The translations under genes were made by a program, and so were the position numbers. DNA of 64,000 nt. It comes from Synaphobranchus kaupii. Lineage: Eukaryota; Chordata; Actinopteri; Anguilliformes; Synaphobranchidae. The notes beneath the pieces were generated by a model. The model was not told the DNA's origin, searched no databases, and saw only the letters and a program-made list of their open reading frames with translations. This document shows, piece after piece, positions 43,580 to 53,788 of the stretch. The stretch lies in contig CM056378.1 of NCBI GenBank assembly GCA_029718625.1, positions 60,101,027 to 60,165,026 on the forward strand, given 5' to 3'. Every line of letters starts with the position of its first letter. Within the stretch, counting starts at the first letter, position 1.

Positions 43580-43850
43580 GCAAAGAGCTCTGGATAACAG
43601 GTTTTTCTTTTCTGTTCTTTTCCTTCACTCGTTTTATCGAGTTTTTGCTTTGTTTCTCTACCTCCTGTTACGCCTAATGATTCAGTGCGTGAGGTTCTTT
43701 TGTTATTCGTTCACGCTGTTTATTAAGACTCGTCTCCTTTTCAGGTTGCTTTTATTTGGCTTGTGCTAGGGAAGTTTTGCTCCCGTTCTTTTGTTTTCCT
43801 TTCCTCTGGTGTGGCTACTTCCGCGTTTTGTGGCGTATCTTTCTAGAATC
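43580..43850 (+). other. Foreign T-rich segment inside the minus-strand gypsy
   Basis: Between the integrase and protease pieces, where reverse transcriptase should be, lies pyrimidine-rich sequence (TTTTTCTTTTCTGTTCTTTT) similar in texture to U3 regions of the LTRs in this window. It has no coding content on the gypsy strand and probably marks a deletion filled by LTR-like DNA. Confidence 0.4.
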
Positions 43851-44125
43851 CCCTAAAACGAGGGGATAACCTGGGAAGTCGATGAGAAAGAACTGGATTA
43901 GTTCTGAATGCACCTCGTGAAAGGCACGCATATTGAGGAAACCCGTGGTCTCTTTAATAGTCCCGGTGCCCAATGGGCGGCCGTCGAAGGCCGTAACCCA
44001 CTGGGGCCGAACGAGGTGGTTAACGGGAATCCTAAGCTTCTTAGCCCATTTAGCATCCATAAAACCTTCTCCTGACCAGAAATGTCGTGATCGAAGACTA
44101 ACGGCATCTCCTCCATCAGTCTACC

Positions 44126-44197
44126 ACATTGACATGATAAAAACCTCAACAATGTGCAGGGGGACGCCCACGTCGCCGATTCACAAATTTCTTTAAG
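44126..44197 (-). repeat. Copy of the DIRS recombinase end inside gypsy
   Basis: A 72-bp segment nearly identical to 44726-44797: TTGACATGATAAAAACCTCA, CAATGTGCAGGGGG and GATTCACAAATTTCTTTAAG appear in both. In the right copy it is the end of the DIRS tyrosine-recombinase frame. Here it separates gag from protease sequence of the gypsy element. Confidence 0.85.
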
Positions 44198-44357
44198 AAA
44201 TAAAAGCTACCTGGGAGTCATGTGATGAAAACCGTGAGGGCTGAGCTTTAAAAAAAATTAAGCATTGGGACAGGAAGCCCTGACACTTCCCTGACTCCCT
44301 GTCATACCGGAGGGGCAGTTGGAGTTTGGGCTCCCTAACAGTGAGTGAAACGGGCTG

Positions 44358-44371
44358 AGGGGGGGGGGGGG
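44358..44371 (+). repeat. Poly(G) run
   Basis: Fourteen or so consecutive G, next to the gag N-terminal remnant. Confidence 0.9.
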
Positions 44372-44649
44372 ATCTCAGGAGCTGGTGCTTGTGTGGACGC
44401 GACCACCAGGAGGCGGAGACTGTCTGCCAACTCACGCAGACAGTCCTCCTGATGGCCCTGTTGCATTAGTACGGCCTGTTGTACTTATAGGGCACGAATG
44501 CCCTCCTCATGAGAGGCCAAAGCTGCGTGCTGTCTCCCCAGCACTTGATCTATCCCCTGTGGGTTTGCTGGTGCCTCTATCTGGCTTTTGTTTTCTGTGG
44601 TGAGTTGGAACGGAGGACCAGACGCGACCGGGAGGGGATCTGAAAGTGT

Positions 44650-47600
44650 CAGGAGGGACCATCATCCTTACGTGGATGTTAAGGCTGCAGGTAAGAAGGT
44701 TGCACCGATCGTTGAGCCTGGCGCACATTGACATGATAAAAACCTCAACAATGTGCAGGGGGATGCCCACGTCGCAGATTCACAAATTTCTTTAAGAGGT
44801 ACGCCTTCCAGGGCTGCCCATGCATACTGCTGGTGGATCGGCCCTGGATATCAATAAGCAAGGGTTTAGGACAAGCCTCATAGGCCGTGGCTACTGCCTT
44901 CACTACCCATCGGGAGAGGCTTTTAGCCGAAAACGCTGTCCCTTTGATCTTGCCGTAGGAACAAAAGAGTTGCACTGTACGTCTGGAGGAAGTGGTAACA
45001 TTGCAGAACACAAAATAGACATATCAGGTGTGCCTCCCAAAGGTCCTCGCCTGGCGGGGGGCGAAGCACCGCAAGCTTGATTAGCTAGTTGATGTGAAAT
45101 GCTGAAACGATTTCGGGCAGAAACGATAGATTAGGCCGCAAAGTGACCCCTGAGTCTGCTGGCCTCCACCTTAGACACTCTGCACTGATGGAGAGAGCAC
45201 AGAGTTCACCAAACGCATTTTGCTGATGCCTGCACTAGCAGAAACACCGTCTTTAAAAGAGAGAGCCACTTAAGGCTGATCATCCCGAGAGGCTCATAGG
45301 GCTGAACCGTGAGCGCTATCAACACCAAGGGGAGATCCCAGGAGGGAGCTACCAGTGACCTCGCAGGTCTCAGCCGCCCGCCGGGCACCCTTCGGGAACC
45401 GGCTGACCAGGTAATGGCTCCCTGCAGGCTTGTTATGTACCCAGACATTTCTGCTGGATATGACAGCTGCATAGGTTTTCAGTGTGCTGGCTGCTTTCCC
45501 ATTATTAACTAAGGACTATAAGAAGTCCCAATAGTACAGGAATCGGACAGTGTATGTGGTCCGCACCTTCCCGTAAGCACCATGTGTTGAATGGCTGCCA
45601 CATATACCCATAGGTCCTGCTCGTAGAGGGGGCTCTGGGGTTAAGTCGTGTCCGCTGGACAGGGGAGCCACACTCCGTCAAACAGTGCCGCTCTGTTGTG
45701 ATAGCAGATCCTCCCGACATGGAATTTTCCAGGGTGGATTGCAAACAAGGCCGAGGACTATGGGAAACCAGGGTTTCATTGACCATCTGGGGGCTACCAG
45801 CAGGAGCTCATGGTGGCTCATGTTCAGTTCCTTGAAATGAGTCACATTGATCAGCGACTCGAGTGGAAACGCATATAGCAGACCGTCTGGCCACTCGTGT
45901 GTGAATTTGTCTATCCCCAGGGGACTCCAATACTCGTTCAGGGAGAACCACTCGTGGAAATGAGTAGACTCTTGAGAGGTGAACAGGTCTGTTTGAGCAC
46001 GACCGAAGCACTGACATATCTCCTCCACCACCTCAGGGTGGAGACGGCATTCGCCGGGAAGAATCTCCTGGCGAGATAGTACATCTGCTGTGCCGTTCGG
46101 AATACCTGGTAGGTGAATGGCACACAGTGCTAAGCAGACGCTGGCGCTGAGTCACTTTCAACGATCGGCGGGACTTTAAACAACCTTGATGATTTACGTG
46201 ATATACTGCTGAGGTGTTGTCCGACCTCACTATCACATGTTTTCCGCGTAGTACGGGCAAGACATGTCTCAGTGCTAGAAATACTGTTTGGAGTTCGAGC
46301 ATGTTGATATTGTCCGACTGATGCTGTCGGGATCATAACCCCTGAGCTGGCAGGTGCTGGCAGACAGCCCCCCAACCACTCAGTGAAGCATCCGTCATCA
46401 CGACCACGCCTCATGAAGGTATAACCCCCATCCGGACCGCTTCTTTCAGTCGGCTCACTCGTCGCCATGGGCGGAGTAGCCAGCAAAATTGACCTGTTAC
46501 CCTGACTTGGGCATGACGGTCCCACCTGGGGTGCAGCGACTTGGCGTTCAACCAGCATTGAAGTGGCCTGGCTCTCAGGAGTCCGAGAAGCACAACTGCT
46601 GAGGCAGCCGAAATTAGGCACAGAAACCTCTGAAAGTCCTCATTTCAAGAAACTGATTCACTCGGAACAGAGATACCGTGTCAAGCACAGTGATTATGCG
46701 ACGGGGCATCAGTGATGCTTTCATGCTTTTTTGAATCGAGCAGCAGACCAATGTATTCGACTGACTGTATCGGAATCAGGTGGCTCTTGCCGTAATTGAT
46801 GTTGATGCCCAACTTGAAGCATGTTCCAACGTCTCTACAGTGTCTGAGCGCCATAACGTACGATTGTGCACATATCAGCCAATCGTCTAGCTATGGAATG
46901 ATTCTCAGCCCCCTCAGCCTCAGCGGCGTTAGAACCACGCTCATGCAGAGAGTAAGTACACCCAGGGCTAGAGACAAACCGAACGGGAGGGCATTGAACT
47001 TGTATGCCTGACCTCGGAATGCAAATCGCAGGAACGATGATGCTCCACCCTGACAGGGATGTGGAAATATGCATCTTTTAAATCCACAGCCGCGAACCAA
47101 TCCTTCCTGTTCGTACAGCGTGTATAACATTTAACCTCCGGAGCATCCGGAAAGTGTATCATTTTAGATACATATTTAGGCCTCTCAGATCCAGTACCAT
47201 TCCAGTGCCTGTCTGGCTGCTTCAGAGAAAACCTGGCCGGGACAACCAGCCGGTCTCTGATTCTTCTTTCTGTGGCGTCTGGTAGGGGCGACTGAACCAA
47301 CGACACTTCACGCCGAGTCACTGTGAGAAGGAACATTGCTTGGCCTAACTCACGGGTCATAAACGCAAACGCTTGTAGTGACACATCGTTTAATGAGGTA
47401 TCGACCTCTGCATCAAGCATCGTCTGTGACTGTGTGAGCATTAGCCATGACAGTTAAATACCAATTCACGCTGCTCTGGCAGCTGCTCTATAAGCCTTAC
47501 AATCTCTGGCCATCCGATACATACCAGGGTGTGGCCAGCCTTTATTTAGCTCCGCCAGAAAATCACTGATGCTGGCATAGCCAATCGTACCCCCTGAGGG

Positions 47601-47990
47601 GCCCGTTGGTGAAACCTTAGATGCCCCCGAAGTGCTAACCTGAGGCATATCGCAACGCATGTGTGCCAAAGCCGCACAGAGAATGGTTTCTAGGGAGGCC
47701 GAGTAACCCACTGCTTTACCTGTTGGTGGGACCCAAGCCTCCTCTCGACCCTCAGTCAGATTGGTCTGCTGTCTCGGACCGACTCTGACTAAAGTAGGTG
47801 TTTGATGCTGCTGTAGAAAACCATCAGTCAGCTGTTGCGCTGTCGCGCGTAGCTGCATAACGTCCGTGGACAGGTTGCCGCCCTTGCCAGCTTTGCCCTC
47901 TCTTCATGCAGGGGCCTCGGTGGCGGGAGTACCCTTACGTTTGGGCACAAACTCTACTGCCGCAGACGTTCTGCCCGAGGGAGGCATGTG
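44650..47990 (-). mobile_element. DIRS-type tyrosine-recombinase retrotransposon, decayed
   Basis: A minus-strand series of coding pieces in DIRS order: gag-like (47858-47466), reverse transcriptase (47441-46835), RNase H (46302-46033), a downstream domain (46031-45505) and tyrosine recombinase (45472-44745). DIRS elements integrate through a tyrosine recombinase and have no LTRs or target duplications. The left end abuts the truncated gypsy 5' LTR near 44648. On the right it merges into a tandem array (47990-49720) that would be its 5' region. Terminal and internal complementary repeats were not identified. Confidence 0.75.
44745..47858 (-). pseudogene. DIRS gag/RT/RNase H/tyrosine recombinase, broken
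   Basis: Recognisable segments: KDWFAAVDLKDAYFHIPV (RT, catalytic Asp block, about 47100), RFAFRGQAYKFNALPFGLSL (RT, 47040-46980), ALRHVLPVLRGKHVIVRSDN then TSAVYHVNHQG (RNase H, 46250-46190), LFTSQESTHFHEWFSLNEYW and PDGLLYAFPLESL (46000-45850, typical of the region before the recombinase), RPARSLVAPSWDLPLVLIAL (recombinase N-terminal part, 45370-45310) and LSRWVVKAVATAYEA (44910-44865). The HxxR catalytic motif of the recombinase is not readable (GRSTSSMHG stands there). Stops and frameshifts throughout. The enzyme would integrate a circular DNA intermediate. Confidence 0.8.
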
Positions 47991-49720
47991 CACAAGGTCC
48001 TCATGCCTTAGAAAAATAACGAGGACTTGCAGATGATAAAACGTGGCGGTGGTCCTTAATGGGGGAAGCCGTAGTGAATCACGCATACTTCTGTCTTATG
48101 AACTAATCGATGTAGCACCCCGCTCACCGATTTGAAATGTCTTACTGGGGATTTTTTGCTGTGGCCGGTACGGACTTAAAAACCAGTCACCAGAGCCGTA
48201 GCTTGTGGATTGTAAGGAATCAGATCTCACTGGGGTACACGCCGGCCCAGGTTTAATCTGGACAACCAAAGTCTTACTGGGGTGCTGCCGCAGCCAGTAC
48301 AGACTTAAATTCAATCAATGGAGCCATAGCTTGTAGATTATACAAAACCAATCCATGGCTCCCCCACATTCAGTGCACAAGGCGCTCCTGCCTTAGCCAC
48401 ATAATGAGCACTCACCGACGATAAAATGTGGCGATGGTTTCTAGTAGGGGAAGCCAAGGCGGATAGTGTAGCGAAGCACACACACTCTGTCCTATAAACC
48501 CATCGATGTAGCACCACGCTAAACTATTGGGAAGCCTCACTGGTGTGCCACCGCAGCCAGTACCGACTTAGAATCAGTCAGCGGAGCCGTAGCTCACCGC
48601 TTGTATGATAGCAGATCTCACTGGAGTACATTTTCCACACCCAGGTTCGATCACTGGAATCTCATGCCTCAGCAAAATAAAGAGCACTCGCAGACGAAAA
48701 AAAATTCCGGTGTAGCTAGTGTAGCGAAGCACGCGTACTCTGTCTTACAAACAAATCGATGTAACAGATCTCACTGGAGTATACTCTCCAAGCCCAGGTT
48801 CGATCAACAAAATTTCGTACGTTAGTACAATACAGAGCACCTGCAGACAATAAAACGTGGCAGTGGTCTTTAGTAAGGGAAGTTGAGGCAGGTCGTGTAG
48901 CGAATCACGCGCACTCTGCCTTATAAACCAATCGCTATCGCACCACGCTAGCCTATTGGGAAGCCTTCCTCGCGTGCTCGCGGCAGCCAGTACAGACTCA
49001 GAATCAATCACCGGAGCTGTAGCTCACAATTGTGTGGTAACAGATCTCACTGGGATACACCCTTCACGCCCAGATCAACAGAATATCATGTGTTAGCAAA
49101 ACAAAGAGCAACCACTGATTATGGTGGTCTTTTATTAAGGAAAGTTGAGGCAGGTAGTGCAGCGAATCACGCGCACTTTTACCTTGCAAGCCAATCAATG
49201 TAACAGATCTCACTGCGGTGTGCTCTCCACGCCCAGGTTCGATCAACAGAATCTCATAAGTTAGCAAAACAAAGAGCAACCGCAGACGATAGAACGTGGC
49301 TGTGGTCTTTAGCAAGGAAATTGAGGCAGGTAGTGTAGCGACTCACCCGCACCTTGCCTTACAAACCAATCAATGCAACAGATCTCACTGGGGTACACTC
49401 TCAGACCCAGGTTCGATCAACAGAAATGTCATACGTTAGCAAAACAAAGAGCAACCACAGACGATAGAACGTGTCGGTGGTCTTTGAGTAAGAAAAGTTG
49501 AGTCTGGTAGTGTAACGAGTCACACACACTCTGCCTTACAAACCAATCGCTCGCTACTGCACCACGCTAGCCGATTGGGAAGCCTCACTGGTGTGCTCGC
49601 ACAGCCAGTACTGGCTTAGAATCAATCACTGGAGCCTTAGCTCGCCGATTGTTTGGTAGTAGATCTCACTGGGGTACATTCCCAGGTTTGATCAATGAAA
49701 TGGCAGAAAGATACAAACCT
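47990..49720 (-). repeat. Complex tandem array next to the DIRS element
   Basis: CAGATCTCACTGGGGTACAC-like words recur near 48208, 48612, 48768, 49038, 49203, 49378 and 49657, giving spacings of about 404, 156, 270, 165, 175 and 280 bp. Long units contain an extra middle segment (CACCACGCTAGCC, GGGAAGCCTCACTGG, CAGCCAGTAC, GGAGCCGTAGCTC) that short units lack. Every unit carries AACGTGGC-GTGGTCTTTAG and AATCACGCGCACTCTG-like parts. The array lies immediately upstream of the DIRS gag on the coding strand. It may be that element's repeated 5' region or an independent satellite. Minus-strand frames over it are shadows. Confidence 0.85.
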
Positions 49721-50722
49721 GTATCCTCGCCTCAGGAGTGCGATTAGAATCGTGTTTGAATGATAAAAATCGCCGCTCCGACCGAAGTCACGAGACGCTG
49801 TGGGATCTAACACAGGATACAAACAGTCTCAAGTCTCAAAAAAATGCATTGGCGACAAAATTGAAGAGGACATCCGCAGTGATGCTACCCCCATTATGGG
49901 AGGAATTACGTCACTATGCGGGGGTCATGTACCATGACAAATTCTGGTATAAAAGTCTCAATACATCTGGCCCCAGAATGCCATCCATATTGACGACCCT
50001 GATAGTCTAAGGAAAGAAATTGAACATCCAGTTTTCCGCAAAAAATTCCACGATCACGGAATCGTGGATTTCTGGGGGCAGTGATTAATTGTTCAAAGCA
50101 CCCAATAAGACATTGCATATACCGTTGCTAAGGTTATAATGTACTTATTATTGGGTAAAAGAGCCGACAATTAAACCAGAATGAACTGTAATGAATGAGA
50201 CAGGCTTACAGGGCATGGGGGGTATTACGAGTTGGAGTTTCAGATGGTGTAATAGCGGAATAAAGTGTTGTATATTTCTCAAACTGATTGTACCAGACAA
50301 TAAATGACCACTGAATTTTGAAAGGAACATTTCTATGTTGATTTTGCATTTGAGTGAGCAGGGCTTTTCACGGCTTTTTTGGCATACGATCAGGCTATTG
50401 TTCAGTTCATCTTGTTGCTATGACGGAATTCTAATTTTATATATATTTATGAAATCACACATAGACGCTATTGTCCACGATGTCATGCATGGGTAGGTAT
50501 AGACTGGGTGGGGGATAGCTTGTTAAATGGACTTGCTACGGGAAAATAGTGACATTTAGAAACTCAGTATTCAGCAGAGTTGTCACAAATTGTGTACCAA
50601 TAAGGTTAAAACACAGAGTTATTTCCAATAATAGTTTGGCTGCAGGACCAATGAATGTCTCAGTTGAGAAAAATTTTGCCACCGGCAGCAATGGTCACTA
50701 GGCACCTGCGCAAAGGGGTTAA
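49721..50722. other. Right arm of the piggyBac-like element, no gene
   Basis: Non-repetitive AT-rich DNA ending in the inverted terminus at 50722. A short hairpin CCACGATCACGGAATCGTGG lies at about 50048-50067. The part up to about 49990 may still be DIRS flank (TGGTATAAAAGTC at 49949 is TATA-like). No transposase motif. Confidence 0.4.
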
Positions 50723-51182
50723 AAGGCTGTCCTATAATAGTAATCATCAGTGTTGATTAGGGGTGTGGATTATTTGGCCAATCACTGACTTCAATGATGA
50801 AGTGAATCACTGGTGCTGAAACCCCCTGAAGACCAGCAGACACACTGACCCACCAGTACTGGAGGCTGACAGCTATGATCTCTTGAGCAAAGCTCTTCAG
50901 TTCACTTGACCCTCCAGCAGGGTCAAGTGGGGTGACCATGTCTCTGATGTCCAGCTTTTAATGAGAAGGAAGGGGGGCACTTTCTCAGGTGTGCTTTCTT
51001 CTTTATCTGTTACCCTCTCTGCTTCCTAACTGTCTGAAAAAAACAACTACACAAATGAACACGTTAAAAATAAATTAATAAATCAGAAAGGATGGTGAAC
51101 TGTCCAGCTATCCTTTAAATGCTTCCACTATTATAATTATCCTACGCAAAAGATTACCTATTATGTCCTGACCCACAGCCAG
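50723..51182. other. No gene recognised
   Basis: Contains the words AGACCAGCAGACACACTGAC and CCCTCCAGCAGGGTCAAG. These look like fragments of interspersed repeats, but no element border could be drawn. Confidence 0.4.
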
Positions 51183-51315
51183 GCTACGTTCAGATTACAG
51201 GGCTTCATGCTCAATTCCGATATTTTTTTTCGAATGCTCAGATCCGATCTTTCTGCCTTGACCATTCACATTCATGTTTGTAAGTGACCCATATCTGACA
51301 TCAGTGTGAACGGAT
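51183..51315. repeat. MITE-like arm, pair of 60.1-60.24 kb
   Basis: AGGCTACGTTCAGATTACAG at 51183 is the inverse of GTAATGTGAACGTAGCCT ending at 60239. The segment also ends with TCAGTGTGAACGG, so a small foldback element of its own is possible. If the two outer arms are one element, the plus-strand gypsy lies inside it. No target duplication is visible to me. Confidence 0.4.
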
Positions 51316-52079
51316 TGTCGGGTAAGTGAGGACTAGGTAAAATGTGTATTATCTGAATCCAGCGGTTCCAACAGTCAATGCCCTTGTTAAAACGTTCAGC
51401 ACTCTGAATACTGAACACAAGCGATATTGCGTGCTAGAACCCCTCACTTAACCTACATTCAAAATAAGTTTTACGTTATTTAATTTAATTATTATTATTA
51501 AAAATTACAATCATCAATTAAATCGCCAAATTTGTTAATAGGTAAGTCGAACAGTAACCTGGTGGATCAACCAACAAGCCAAAACAAAGTCTAAATCAGG
51601 TCTTGAGATTAAGTAATTTTATTAAGCGAAAACAGTCAATTGGAATAATGAATTGAAATCATACATTCACTAAGGAATGTAGGCTGACTACTTATAATTC
51701 ACAAAAGTGAAGGCATTAAACCAGACATTAATTAGGAAATACCAGTAAAGAGAGAGATAAGCCAAAAATTGTCAAATTATTTACCCTCCAGCTGAACAGG
51801 AACAAAAGGAAACGCACGAGGAACCAAAAAGAATGACTTCTTCACCAACAAACTCCAAACTGACTAACTTCTTTTTCTGTGGTACACTCATAAAATACCT
51901 CCACAGGAAGACCATCCCTGTCCTGATTGGGTTAAGGTATGGGGGGGGGGGGGGAGGGGTCATTTATGACAAAGACTGGCTTATCTTTGATGTTGGGGGG
52001 TGAGAGTGAGAGAGTGACAGAGATAGAGAGAAGGGGGGAAATATTAGATATCCTACAGGATCTCTGCCCTAAAATGCCC
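51316..52079. other. No gene; poly(G) run at 51942-51954
   Basis: AT-rich DNA, then a G-rich stretch GGGGGGGGGGGGGAGGGG and GAGAGTGAGAGAGTGACAGA simple sequence near 52000. Confidence 0.5.
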
Positions 52080-52309
52080 CACATGCAACAAATAACTCAC
52101 GGTTTTTGTGGGTTTCCCTCTCCTCCCTGGGGAGACTCCCGTTGTGGCCACTGGTCGATGCGCTTGCTGTATTTTTCCTTCATTGCTTTCACCTGTCCAG
52201 GTGTTTTTCGGGTTATTTAAGCTCTTTGCCTTCCTGTTCCGGTGTTTTTGTGTCAATCTTTGCCATGCTAAGCCCGGTATCAGGTATAGGATTATAGGAT
52301 TACTATTGC

Positions 52310-53788
52310 AGGCGCAAAGGGCACATGAGAGATCAGTGCCCGAAGCTGGGGGGAAACTGGGGGGTCTCGCTAGGGGAACCAGGGACCCTAGCGAGACATC
52401 ATCGGTTCCGGAGCAGTGGAGTTCTTCGTTGATACTAAATGGGCCAAGGAACATAAAATGCCCATTCATCGCCTCAGACGGTCCTGGTTGGTTATGGCTC
52501 CATCACAAGCTCCATCAATACGTGTGTCCTCCACGAGGGACATTCAGAACAGATTCAGTTCCTTTTGGTCAATACCCCGGCTTATCCCCTCATGTTAGGT
52601 CACTCTTAGCTGGTGTGGCAAGGCCTGCATATCAATTAGGGCAGAGACAGGGCTGTCATCCTCCAATGGGGCTCCCAATGCAGGTCTCATTGCCAGCTCA
52701 CAGTACCCCTTACGTCGGGTGGGCGTGACTACGGCTCAGAACTTAGTTCTGTGAGTGACCTGGAGGAGGTTGATTCCCGGCCTGATCAGGATAGCTCAGT
52801 TCCTCTCTCTGAGGACAGAGAGGAGAGCTTGGCCTGGGATTCTATAGCTGATGGTAATTCTCCTTGGGACGAGGCCTCTCCTGAGGAGTTATCTGATTCA
52901 GAGATTGCGTGGGACCCCTCGCCTGAGTCGCCCTCTGATCTGGAGAGCATTAAAGGGGCAGGGGCACTCAATTTTCCTTTACCAGCGAATGTACCAGATG
53001 AGTAAACTGATCTCACTGAGGTATTCAGCAAGCTACAAGCTACCACGTTACTGCCACATTGACTCTATGATTGCGCCATCGAATTGTATCCGGGCACGAT
53101 TCCTCCTAGGGGCTCCTTATACTCATTGTCTGCTCCTGAGAGCGCAGCTATGAAGGAGTACATTGAGGAGGCTTTACCTAATGGGTTCATCAGACCGTCC
53201 ACTTCACCGGCAGGGGCAGGTTTCTTTTTTATAAAGAGAAAAGATGGGGGGTTTAAGGCCATGCATTGATTATCGAGGACTTAATGAGATTGCCATTAAG
53301 AACTGGTACCCGCTCCCTCTCATGAACTCCACTTTTGAGCGCCTGCAGGGGGCTTCTATTTTTACTAAACTCGATCTCCGGAGCGCGTACAACCTGGTGC
53401 GCATGTGTAAGGGCGATGAATGGAAGACAGCCTTTAACACGCATAGCAGACACTATAAATACCGGGTGATACCGTTCGGGCTCACTAGCGCCCCCTCTGT
53501 CTTTCAGGCGCTAGTGAACGATGTGCTCCGGGAGATGCTGGAGAGATTTGTATTTGTCTACCTGGACGATATTTGAATTTTCTCTCCGGACCTTCTGACA
53601 CACATTGGCCATGTCAGGCAGGTTTTGGAAGCCCTTCTTAAAGCACGGTTGTTTGTGAAGGCTGAGAAGTGTTCTTTCCATTGGAACACAGTGTCCTTCC
53701 TGGGATTCATCATAACAGAGGGAAAGGTTCAAATGGATCCTGAGAAGGTTTCGGCAGTTATGAACTGGCCCACTGCGCTGTCGGTTAA
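52310..53788 (+). pseudogene. gypsy zinc knuckle, protease and reverse transcriptase
   Basis: In order: a nucleocapsid knuckle at about 52300-52345 (YYCRRKGHMRDQCPKLG; the first Cys is replaced by Tyr), a protease-region piece (52416 on, EFFVDTKWAKEHKMPIHRL), an acidic linker (52751-53005), then the RT N-terminus (53084 on, [19 protein letters not shown] and [20 protein letters not shown]). A frameshift near 53250 leads into RT core [54 protein letters not shown] and the catalytic FVYLDDI, where a stop follows at 53574. RT continues with LFVKAEKCSFHWNTVSFLGF up to the insertion at 53788. Stops and frameshifts make it dead. Confidence 0.85.

Larger units (their letters stand above)
42600..44595 (-). 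pseudogene. gypsy gag-pol remnant with C-terminal chromodomain
   Basis: From right to left on the minus strand: gag N-terminus near 44595-44400 (ANPQGIDQVLGRQHAALASH), gag middle (RGFLSQCLIFFKAQPS, 44330-44200), a retroviral-type aspartic protease-side region (44125-43815, with NHLVRPQWVTAFDGRPLG and FHEVHSELIQFFLIDFPGYP), then integrase core pieces (43570-43379 [19 protein letters not shown] and [12 protein letters not shown]; 43394-43054 [10 protein letters not shown] and NTLTT). Last come the integrase tail ([20 protein letters not shown]) and a chromodomain at 42730-42615 ([20 protein letters not shown], then ILDPELV). Reverse transcriptase and RNase H are absent. Chromodomains steer integrase to particular chromatin. 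Dead by deletions and frameshifts. Confidence 0.82.
37112..44647 (-). mobile_element. Ty3/gypsy retrotransposon with chromodomain, decayed
   Basis: Read on the minus strand from right to left: the end of a 5' LTR (44647-44596), gag and protease pieces, a non-homologous gap, integrase, a C-terminal chromodomain, a polypurine tract (AGTGGGGGGGTCC at 42573-42561) and a 3' LTR starting TGTCATGGTTTTGCGG at 42560. The 3' LTR end CTCACCACA is at 37112, and the same LTR-end sequence (about 50 bp, CGGAACGGAGGACCAGACG) recurs at 44596-44645, proving the two-LTR structure. Most of the 5' LTR, the reverse transcriptase and RNase H are gone. Confidence 0.8.
36028..50722. mobile_element. piggyBac-like element holding a six-level nest
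   Basis: TTAACCCCTTGGCGCAGATG at 36028 is matched in inverted orientation by CCTGCGCAAAGGGGTTAA ending at 50722, giving TTAA duplications and TIRs beginning CCCCTT-GCGCAG, as in piggyBac elements. After subtracting the gypsy, DIRS and array sequences between them, roughly 2 kb of own sequence remains (36032-37111 and about 49720-50718), without a recognisable transposase, so it would be a non-autonomous member. The two ends lie 14.7 kb apart, and that they belong to one element is inferred from the termini only. Confidence 0.5.

Noticed and set aside
48000..49315. Spaced repeated units that might suggest a CRISPR-like array
   Set aside because: The units are 155-400 bp, diverged and without short identical repeats alternating with unique spacers, and the DNA is a vertebrate genome.
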